Assembly (NCBI GenBank): GCA_016929495.1
Contig: JAFGIS010000449.1
Coordinates: forward strand, 1-64,000
Reading direction: 5' to 3'
DNA length: 64,000 bases
DNA from: Polyangiaceae bacterium
GTDB taxonomy: Bacteria; Myxococcota_A; Polyangia; Polyangiales; Polyangiaceae
The notes below the pieces were generated by a model. It made no database searches and was not told the origin of the DNA. It saw nothing but the letters and a program-made list of their open reading frames with translations. Every line of letters starts with the position of its first letter. Within the stretch, counting starts at the first letter, position 1. Position numbers and translations under genes: made by a program. This document shows, in pieces, positions 31,385 to 39,065 of this stretch.

Positions 31385-32878
31385 TCAATCGGAAGCCAAC
31401 CACGGACCTGATAGGGTCGTCGGCGGATCGTGGATCGACTGGAATCGCAGCAGTCGGACCCTGTCCTGGCCGCGTACGGCCTGCAAGACCATCAGGCCTC
31501 GCGTCGAGAGCTGCTCGGCGTTGGCAGACGACAACCATGCTTCGGCGCAGGGAGCCTGCACGGTCTCCCCGTCCTCGTTTCGATACACGTGGACGGGCAG
31601 GCCAGCGATATCGAGCTCATCCCCAGGTGAGAGGTTCCATCCCGATCGAATGAACGACATACCCAGCAGCGCCGCGCAAGCCAACGCCGAGTTGCCCCAA
31701 AGGCACTGTGAATAGTCGGACGGGACTGCCAGCTCCTCGAACTCGAACGGCTCGATGGGATCGGTCTTCGGCCCGTACGGCAGCCGCAGCAGGAATCCAG
31801 GGACCGCGACGCCCAGGTGCGATGCCTCCGGACGTGATCGGAGCTCGGCCCAGGCGCGCGATGCCCCGTCCCCACTTGCGTTCGCAACAGCAGACCATCG
31901 TGCGCCGGTGACGAACGCCGCCCCGGCGCGCTCGCTCGCACTCGCCAAGCGGCCGAGAAGCTCGACGTCCTCATCCGACATCTCGAACTCGTAGTCGCCC
32001 ACGATGATCCCCCACGGAGCATCCCCGAGTTGCGGAACGGCGGCGCCGGTGAGCAGCGCCTCCAGAGCAGCACCGTCCGAGCTGCCGGTCCATTGTGCAG
32101 CGAGCTCGGACTTCGACAGGTCCAGTATGAAAAGCTGGATGTCCTCCGTCTCGCACAGCTGGTTGCACGTCCAGACCAGGCCACGCCAGGTTGCCTCCAA
32201 CGCCGTGAAGTGCGCGTCGTGCAATACCGCCCGCATCAGCGCGGAAATGGCCTCATCGACGGCACGCTGTGCTTGTGCGAGCTCGGCCGACGGGGGCGCG
32301 GCGACCTGCGCCGGCACCAACGGTCCTACGAACGCATCGACCATGCGCGCTGCGTTGCTCTGTGGCTTCGCCGGCTCGGTCGACGGCCGCCCGAGCAGCC
32401 GCGTCAACGCGTCGCGCTCGGACTCGTCCGGCTCGCGAGCTGGCGCCTCGACCGGCGCTGCGGCGGTAGCATCCGCGGCAGCGCGACCGCGGATCCTCGA
32501 CAATGCTTCCGCAGCTCGCGCTGGATCCTTCAGCTCTCGCCGCAAGCTGCGGAAGGAAGCGAACAGATCCAGCCGCTCGTAGAGCTCGTTCGGATGGAAG
32601 TCCTCCATCTGCTCGAAGCGCATGCTCAGGGTTCGGCCCTGCCCCAACTCGAGCTCCAGTTGCGGAGCGACTGCCCGGAGCGCGGCATCGATATCCGCCG
32701 GGTCGACGCGCCGAGGTCGAACGCGGACGATTGTGTCACCCGTCCGACCGGTGCGCCCGGCGAAGTCGCCGAGTATCAGCACTCGCAGCGGCTGGTCGGG
32801 GTCTTTCCGGGCGGCGTGGCTCCGCTTGGCAAACGTGAAGTTCATCTCGATGCCGGTGCGCGACGGTTTCGTGGGCAT
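31385..32878 (-). CDS. TssB-TssC-like fusion: sheath paralogue with N-terminal TssB-like and C-terminal TssC-like regions
   Basis: N-term 'PLRVLILGDFAGRTGR...MRFEQMEDFHPNELYERLDLFASFRSLRREL' aligns to TssB; C-term 'LHDAHFTALEATWRGLVWTCNQLCETEDIQLFILDLSK...LGVAVPGFLLRLPYGPKTDPIEPFEFEE' aligns to TssC of this locus. Confidence 0.85.
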   Translation of the reverse strand: MPTKPSRTGIEMNFTFAKRSHAARKDPDQPLRVLILGDFAGRTGRTGDTIVRVRPRRVDPADIDAALRAVAPQLELELGQGRTLSMRFEQMEDFHPNELYERLDLFASFRSLRRELKDPARAAEALSRIRGRAAADATAAAPVEAPAREPDESERDALTRLLGRPSTEPAKPQSNAARMVDAFVGPLVPAQVAAPPSAELAQAQRAVDEAISALMRAVLHDAHFTALEATWRGLVWTCNQLCETEDIQLFILDLSKSELAAQWTGSSDGAALEALLTGAAVPQLGDAPWGIIVGDYEFEMSDEDVELLGRLASASERAGAAFVTGARWSAVANASGDGASRAWAELRSRPEASHLGVAVPGFLLRLPYGPKTDPIEPFEFEELAVPSDYSQCLWGNSALACAALLGMSFIRSGWNLSPGDELDIAGLPVHVYRNEDGETVQAPCAEAWLSSANAEQLSTRGLMVLQAVRGQDRVRLLRFQSIHDPPTTLSGPWLASD

Positions 32879-33076
32879 GGTTCCTGTCCTGCAGATCCCT
32901 TCGCCATCCGAGTACCACCGGGCTCGTCGCGGCACAAGGCAGAGCCCGGAGCGCATGGCGGCCCCACCCGGTTGGATTCCGAAGTCGCCTGCCCTGGTGC
33001 GTCGCCGGTCGAGTTCTTGCAGGGGAAGCGGACTGCTGGGACAATACGTACCCCTGTCTGCATGGCACCCTCCGGC

Positions 33077-34762
33077 ATGACCCAAGGTGGTGCGCGCACC
33101 CGGCTCAGCCCCGCCGATTCGCGGGTGCTCCGCTCACATGTGCCAAGAGCCCAGGTTCGACCTCTCTATTGGTGCTGTGCCGAAGCCCTGAACCTGGCTG
33201 TCAGCCTGCCGCAGCTATCCAACCTGCCAGCCCCTGCCGAGCTGCGTCAGCGCGTCGTGACCGTGCTCGACAACATGGTCGGCAGGGGCAGAGCGGCCGG
33301 CATCTCCGACGCCGATCTGGCCGAGGCGCGGTACGCGCTGGTGGCTTTCATCGACGAACAAGTGCTCAAGTCCAACTGGCCAGGACGCGCCGAGTGGATG
33401 GGTCAACCGCTGCAACTGGACCTCTACCGTGAGTACACGGCAGGAGAGAACTTCTTCAATCGAATGAGGAACCTTCTCCAACAGGGAGGCTGTACGGCGG
33501 CTCTCGAAGTGTACTACCTCTGCTTGGTGCTCGGGTTCCGAGGCGCATACGGAGTCAGTGGAGACAACCGCGCGCTTGCCAGCTTCCGCGATGCAGCCCG
33601 GCAGCGTGTCGTCGAGGCGTGGCCCGCGGGAACGAAGCTCGGACCACGCGCCGAACCTCCCGACCGCTTGGGGAAGACCCGGAGCAGTCATGCTCCACTG
33701 ATAGCCGTGGTCGTGGGCACCGTGCTCGTCGTTCTGTTCGTCGTGATCGGACTCGAGCGTCTGCTGAAGGCGAACATCGACGAGTCGCTCGACATCATGG
33801 CCGACAAGGCCGTGGCGCCCGCTTCGGCTTCCTCGGGTTCGGCGTCGAGTTTGCCGATGGCCTCGGCTCGGTCGCTGGGGTCGGTCCGTACCGCAACGGC
33901 TCCTGCTGCAGGGGCCGTCATCCGCGCGAGCGGCCCCCCCTCGGAGGTCCCGGCGCCCGGGAAGTCGACTCGTCCGCCGGCCGACGTGGGGCCCTCCTCC
34001 CAGCGTGCGGCGCTCGTAGGATCGGCACCGCCAGGCTCGCTCAAGAGCTACCCGCAGAATGTCGCGAACAGACCGGTACCCAGGATCGGCAATGAGCCGT
34101 GGTTGATTTCCGAACCCTGGCGCGCACAGCACGAGCGCCAACTGGCGGCCCCGAATCGCAGCCGAGCCAAGCTCGTGTTCCTGGGCGACTCGATCACGGC
34201 GGGCTGGGTTTCGGTGTCTGCGTACCGTGACCATTTCCGCAAGTACTCCCCGCTGAACCTCGGAATAGCCGGCGACCACACGCAGAATCTGTTGTGGCGC
34301 ATCGAACAAGGGACTCTCGATTCCCTCCATCCCGAGCTCGTCGTCATTCTCATCGGCGTCAACAACCTCGGGGGCGGTTTCACACCCGAGCAGACTGCGG
34401 GAGGTGTCGGTGCCGTCGTGCGCGCGGTCCGGAAGCGTCTTGCCGACACGCCCGTGCTTCTGCTGGCGATCTTGCCCGCCGGGCACAGCCCAACGGATCG
34501 GCTTCGCCAGAAGGTGGTCGACACGAATCGCCTCATCAAGAGCCTGGCGGAACCAGGACGCGTGACCTTCGCGGACATAGGCTCCGTTCTGCTCGAGCCC
34601 GACAGAACCATCACCAAGGCGACGTTGCGGGACTATCTGCACCCGACCGCCGACGGCTACGAACGCCTGAGCACAGCGCTCGAGCCGATTGTGCAGCGAC
34701 TCATGGGCGGCGGCGCTGGGTCGTCCGCGCCAGCGGAGCCGACGGTGAGCCCGACGCGGTAG
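33077..34762 (+). CDS. TssL paralogue (DotU domain + TM) fused to C-terminal periplasmic SGNH/GDSL (PAF-acetylhydrolase-like) hydrolase
   Basis: N-term nearly superimposable on TssL of this locus ('ARYALVAFIDEQVLKSNWPGRAEWMGQPLQLDLYREYTAGENFFNRMR'); TM 'LIAVVVGTVLVVLFVVIGLERLL'; SGNH blocks 'VFLGDSITAGW', 'NLGIAGDHTQNLLWR', 'ILIGVNNLGGG', 'DYLHPTADGYERL'. Confidence 0.9.
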   Translation: MTQGGARTRLSPADSRVLRSHVPRAQVRPLYWCCAEALNLAVSLPQLSNLPAPAELRQRVVTVLDNMVGRGRAAGISDADLAEARYALVAFIDEQVLKSNWPGRAEWMGQPLQLDLYREYTAGENFFNRMRNLLQQGGCTAALEVYYLCLVLGFRGAYGVSGDNRALASFRDAARQRVVEAWPAGTKLGPRAEPPDRLGKTRSSHAPLIAVVVGTVLVVLFVVIGLERLLKANIDESLDIMADKAVAPASASSGSASSLPMASARSLGSVRTATAPAAGAVIRASGPPSEVPAPGKSTRPPADVGPSSQRAALVGSAPPGSLKSYPQNVANRPVPRIGNEPWLISEPWRAQHERQLAAPNRSRAKLVFLGDSITAGWVSVSAYRDHFRKYSPLNLGIAGDHTQNLLWRIEQGTLDSLHPELVVILIGVNNLGGGFTPEQTAGGVGAVVRAVRKRLADTPVLLLAILPAGHSPTDRLRQKVVDTNRLIKSLAEPGRVTFADIGSVLLEPDRTITKATLRDYLHPTADGYERLSTALEPIVQRLMGGGAGSSAPAEPTVSPTR

Positions 34763-34913
34763 CGTCGGAGACCAGAAGGGCTCGGGGTCGCAGGCTCTCG
34801 CGGTCCGACGAGGGTCGGGGCCGCCGGCCAATTGGCCCGCGCATCTGGACTTGTGTTCAGGTGCGGGTTCTGCTACGCGCAGTCATGCACACAGCGCTGC
34901 GGAGGCATCGCTA

Positions 34914-37040
34914 GTGGCCAAGGCTCCATTCTTTGCCGATCTTCTGGATGCCGAGCTCGGCTGGGACCGCAGCCGGCCCAATCGTGCGATGCGGCGAGCA
35001 TGGGGACTGCGCCGCGAGCCGGCCCGGACCTTCGAGGTCAGGCCCGCCAACAAGGGCGCCAGCAAGGGTCGGCAGCCCACGACCGCGCGATCGGGCTCGA
35101 AGCCACCCAAGGCAGCGAACCACAGAACGTCCGCGCATCCGGAGCGTGTCAAGGGGCCATCCCCCGCAAAGGAGGAGCCGGGCCAGTCGCGCATCCCGTC
35201 AGCCAAGCCCGATCTCACGCCGCAAGGGGCGTCTCTCGTGGCGAGCCTGCCGCCTGCTCCAGCTCTGTGCACGCCGGAGCCTGTTTTCGAGTGGTCCGCG
35301 TCACCGCTCGACGTCGGCGTCCTCGACGCGCAAGGGTCTGTTCGCGGTGCCGCACTCGCCCTGAGCGCAGCCGAGCTCCGATCGATGACGCGATTCGACG
35401 AGCTGTTGTGCCTGCCGACCGTCAGCGGTGTGGTGCCCTACGACTACCAGATCGATACCGTACGGCGGGTGCTGCGCTCTCTGGGGGGTCGCGCGCTCTT
35501 GGCTGACGAGGTCGGGCTCGGCAAGACCGTCGAGGCACTGCTGGTCTTGGCTGAGTATCGTCTTCGCCGCCAGGTGCGAAAGACCCTGATTCTGGTGCCG
35601 CCCGCGCTCATCGAGCACTGGCAGAGCGAACTCTCTTCCAAGGCCGGCATCGTCGCCCGCACCTCCTCGGGGCCCGAACTCGCGCGGGATGCCGATGCGT
35701 TCTGGGGTGACGACGGAGTGGTGATCGCGTCGCTCGCCCTGGCGAGAGGGTCCGCCCATCTGCCCAGGGTGACCGCCACCGAGTGGGATCTGGTGATCGT
35801 GGACGAGGCACATCACCTGAAGAATCGTGCCACCGCCGGCTATCGGCTGGTCAATGGTCTGAGCACGCGCTTTCTGCTCCTGCTCACGGCGACGCCCATC
35901 GAAACCGAGCTCGAAGAGATCTATAGCCTGGTCACGTTGCTTCGCCCCGGGCAGTTCGCGACGCCAGGCGCATTCCGCAAGCAGTTCGTCAACGGCGCTG
36001 ACCCGACTTCGCCTCGGAACCGACAGCAGCTCAAGAGTCTGCTGTCCGAGGTCATGGTCCGCAACACGCGCGCAGGCTCCGGGCTTTCGCTGCCGCCTCG
36101 GTTCGTGACCACCGTCACGCTCGATCCCACACCCGGAGAGGCCGCTTTCTACCAGGCCGTGGTGGCGCTGCTTCGTGACTTCGCCAGCCAACAGGGCTCG
36201 CGGCTGGTCGCGTCCACGCTGTTGCTGCAGGCCGGGTCCAGTTTGCAGGCCGCGCTCGGCACGCTCGACACCGTGCTCAGCGGCGAGAAGCACAGCCCGG
36301 AGTTCCGTGCGGCCTGCGCCCGTGTGGCAGAGTTCGGGGCTGGCGAGTGCCAGCGGCTGCGCTCGCCGCCTCGTCCGGGCTCCTCCCCGGTCGCCGGAGG
36401 GCTCGGCAAGGTCAGCGCGCTGCTCGAGATCTTGAAAGCGCACCAGCAGCAAGCCCTGGTGTTCACCCGCTACCGGAGGAGCCTACAGTGGCTGGGCAAC
36501 AAGCTCAGCGCGGCCGGAGTTCATCACGTGATGTTCCACGGTGGGCTCGGCGCCACTGCGAAACAGTCGGCGCTCGAGCAATTCCGCGCTGGCGCGCCCG
36601 TGCTGCTGGCCACCGAAGTGGGGGGCGAAGGGCAGAACCTCCAGTTCTGTTCGTTGCTCGTGAACTTCGACCTGCCGTGGAATCCGATGCTGATCGAGCA
36701 GAGGATTGGCCGCTTGCACCGCATGGGGCAGGAGCACGAGGTTCGCGTGTATAACCTCGCAGCTCGCGGTACGGCCGAGGAGCGCGTGCTCGACGTGCTC
36801 GACCGGCGGTTGCACCTGTTCGAGCTCGTGGTGGGGGAGATGGACATGGTGCTGGGCAACCTGGCCGACGAACGCGACCTCGAGGACCGCATCCTCGACC
36901 TGTATGCTCGGAGCGCCAGCGACTGCGAGCTCGATTCTGGGTTCGACCGTATCGCGGAGGAGCTCGCCCGCGCGAGGCAACTCTACGACCGCACGCGAGC
37001 GTTCGATGCCGCCCTGTTCCGGGAGGACTATGCCTCTTGA
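34914..37040 (+). CDS. SNF2/RapA-like superfamily 2 helicase
   Basis: 'VPYDYQIDTVRRVLRSLGGRALLADEVGLGKTVEALLVLAEYRLRRQVRKTLILVPPALIEHW', 'DEAHHLKNR', 'IEQRIGRLHRMGQEHEVRVYNL'; GTG start. Confidence 0.92.
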   Translation: MAKAPFFADLLDAELGWDRSRPNRAMRRAWGLRREPARTFEVRPANKGASKGRQPTTARSGSKPPKAANHRTSAHPERVKGPSPAKEEPGQSRIPSAKPDLTPQGASLVASLPPAPALCTPEPVFEWSASPLDVGVLDAQGSVRGAALALSAAELRSMTRFDELLCLPTVSGVVPYDYQIDTVRRVLRSLGGRALLADEVGLGKTVEALLVLAEYRLRRQVRKTLILVPPALIEHWQSELSSKAGIVARTSSGPELARDADAFWGDDGVVIASLALARGSAHLPRVTATEWDLVIVDEAHHLKNRATAGYRLVNGLSTRFLLLLTATPIETELEEIYSLVTLLRPGQFATPGAFRKQFVNGADPTSPRNRQQLKSLLSEVMVRNTRAGSGLSLPPRFVTTVTLDPTPGEAAFYQAVVALLRDFASQQGSRLVASTLLLQAGSSLQAALGTLDTVLSGEKHSPEFRAACARVAEFGAGECQRLRSPPRPGSSPVAGGLGKVSALLEILKAHQQQALVFTRYRRSLQWLGNKLSAAGVHHVMFHGGLGATAKQSALEQFRAGAPVLLATEVGGEGQNLQFCSLLVNFDLPWNPMLIEQRIGRLHRMGQEHEVRVYNLAARGTAEERVLDVLDRRLHLFELVVGEMDMVLGNLADERDLEDRILDLYARSASDCELDSGFDRIAEELARARQLYDRTRAFDAALFREDYAS

Positions 37041-38148
37041 GCTGGGGGCCGCCTCAGGTACCCGGGAGCTGCCGGTGCATCCGACCAGCGATCCGCTCGG
37101 GTTCACGCTCGCCATGCTGACCGCGCGCGGCGCGCTGGTCGAGCCGGGCACCCCTACCGCCATGGCGGTGCTTCCACCCGAGCTCGCTTCCGACCTCGGG
37201 TTGCCGGAAGACTGCACGCTGGGCCTCGATGGGTCCGAGACCGTCGTACCCTGCGGGCTGGGTTCGTCGCTGCTCGAACGGCTCGTGGAGCAGGCGTGCG
37301 CGGGGCTGGCCGTGGCTCACACGGCCCTCGAACTCGAGCCCCCTCGTCCAGGGCGCGCGCTCTCGCTCGGAGAGGCGTTCGTGGTCCGCAATGGCGTGAC
37401 CGACCTCGTCGAGTGTCTGCCCGGCAGCGCGGACTACCTCCTGTTGGCGGCGAGCTGGGTCGCCGAGGCCGATGATCAATTCGAGGGGCTGGCTTTCGGG
37501 GCCGTCTGCGCAGTGGACGGCGGTCAGCCCGACCCCGAGCTCGAAGGGGCTCTGGTATCCGCGCTGCGGACAGCCGGCGGGCCCGGGCGCGCCGCAGCCG
37601 TGGCGGCGGGCGCCTCCACGGGCGAAGCCGTCAGTGCTCGCACCTTCGAGCGCCTGTGCGGTCTGGTCGCCGGGCGCGCCCGGGGGTCTGTGGAGCCGCT
37701 CGGCACCGGTGTGGCGCGACGCCACGCACGCGAGCACGCGCGGATCGCCGAGTACTTCGAGGCCATGATCGCCGAGCTCGCGGGACGCAGGCGCAGGCTC
37801 GACCCCGAGACCCTCGCATCGCGCATGATGGCCGTCGTTGCCGATCGCGACGGCAAGCTCCGCGATCTGCGCCAACGCTTTGCGCTCAAGGTTCGTTTGA
37901 GCCCGGTGGCTCTTGCGAAGATCAGGGTGCCCTGTATCACCGCCAAGGTGCGCGTGCGTCGCCGACAGCTCGAACGCGTGGTCGTGCTCCGCCTTCCCGC
38001 GCTCGCGCACCATTTCGACCGGCTCGCCTGCGACGCGTGCGAGGGTTTCACCGAGCGCCCGGCGGTCTGCGACCAGCGCGTGCACCTGCTCTGTGAGCGA
38101 TGTGCTCCTGAAGCGCGGGGGCGGCTGTGTTGCCCTGCTTGCGGATAG
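37030..38148 (+). CDS. helicase-linked protein with C-terminal zinc-ribbon (CxxC...CxxC...CxxC)
   Basis: start overlaps the helicase stop by 11 nt; C-terminus 'CDACEGFTERPAVCDQRVHLLCERCAPEARGRLCCPACG'. Confidence 0.8.
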   Translation: MPLELGAASGTRELPVHPTSDPLGFTLAMLTARGALVEPGTPTAMAVLPPELASDLGLPEDCTLGLDGSETVVPCGLGSSLLERLVEQACAGLAVAHTALELEPPRPGRALSLGEAFVVRNGVTDLVECLPGSADYLLLAASWVAEADDQFEGLAFGAVCAVDGGQPDPELEGALVSALRTAGGPGRAAAVAAGASTGEAVSARTFERLCGLVAGRARGSVEPLGTGVARRHAREHARIAEYFEAMIAELAGRRRRLDPETLASRMMAVVADRDGKLRDLRQRFALKVRLSPVALAKIRVPCITAKVRVRRRQLERVVVLRLPALAHHFDRLACDACEGFTERPAVCDQRVHLLCERCAPEARGRLCCPACG

Positions 38149-39015
38149 CTCGATTCGAAGAGGGTGCGCCAGGAGCACGCTCCAGACCCAGAATCGGCGC
38201 ACCAGCCGCGATTTTGTCGGGTGAAGCCGCAGCCGCAGCCGCGCGCAACGCTCCTGGACCGCAGCCCACGCGTCGACGAGCCGCGAGCGATCGTGTGAAA
38301 AAACGAGCAGATCGTCCGAATAGCGCACGAAGCTGCCCAGACCCAGGTGACTGGCGAGCAGATGATCCACAGGCGTCAGCATCGCGTTGGCCCACACCTG
38401 CGAGGTCAGATTCCCGATCGGAAGGCCATGCGGCCTCGTCAGCGGCTCGAACAGAGTATCGCCCGGAAAATGAAAGGCCACGCGCTCCACTCGCGTCTCG
38501 GCAGCGAGAACGCGCCGCACCAGCCACGCGAGCTCACCGGGACAGCGCGGCAACAACAGCTCTAGCAACCGTTCGTGGTCGATGCTCGGGAAGAACTTCC
38601 TGATATCGAGCCTGAGCAGCCATTCGTGCCTGAGAAAGAGCTCTACGGCCCGTCTGAGCGCTCGGTGGCTGCCCTTGCCCACGCGGCACGCGTAGGACTG
38701 CGGAACGAACCAGCGCTCGAGCGCCGGCAGCATCGCCTCGATCAAGGCATGCTGCACCACCCGGTCTCGAAAAGGCAGCGCGGTGATCGGCCTCGGCTTG
38801 GGCTCGTGGATCTGAAAGCAGCGCGCTCGGCCCGGCCAGTAGCTGCGGCGCGCCAGCGCCTCGCTCAGCGCTGCCAACGGTACGGCCGGATCGAGCATGA
38901 AACGCGCCACCTCGGGCCGTCGGCGCTTGCCCCGCGCCGCGCGCTCGGCCATGCCGAAGAGGCTCGGGAGCCCTGCGGGGAGCAAGTCGAGAGCCGGCGC
39001 GCGCGAGAGGCTCAA
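38149..39015 (-). CDS. reverse transcriptase (RNA-directed DNA polymerase), DGR-type motifs; 3' end apparently truncated (frame stays open to 37054)
   Basis: 'GKRRRPEVARFML...EPKPRPITALPFRDRVVQHALIEAMLPALERWFVPQSYACRVGKGSHRAL...LLRLDIRKFFPSIDHERL...GLPIGNLTSQVWANAML...FVRYSDDLLVFSHD...LRLHPTKSRLV'; start uncertain (TTG 39015 or ATG 38952). Confidence 0.85.
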
Positions 39016-39065
39016 GGCGGGTCGCGTCTTGTCCAGATGCCCAACGTTCCGGGCACTAGATCGGC

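Noticed and set aside
22953-34762. Contractile prophage or eCIS (PVC/Afp-like) interpretation
   Set aside because: TssJ/K/L/M, ClpV and Hcp define a T6SS; no capsid, terminase, portal or eCIS AAA ATPase/tape-measure genes seen.
37054-38148. Treating the antisense part of ORF 37054-39519 as a real RT C-terminal domain
   Set aside because: The plus strand here encodes a convincing zinc-ribbon protein; the antisense translation has no RT motif 7 or thumb features. Reported only as an anomaly.
38149-39015. Group II intron or retron interpretation of the RT
   Set aside because: Motif 4 is 'IGNLTSQ', not the SP form; no maturase/HNH domain seen and no retron-like msr/msd recognised. A full DGR was also not claimed because no TR/VR pair or Avd gene was identified by eye.
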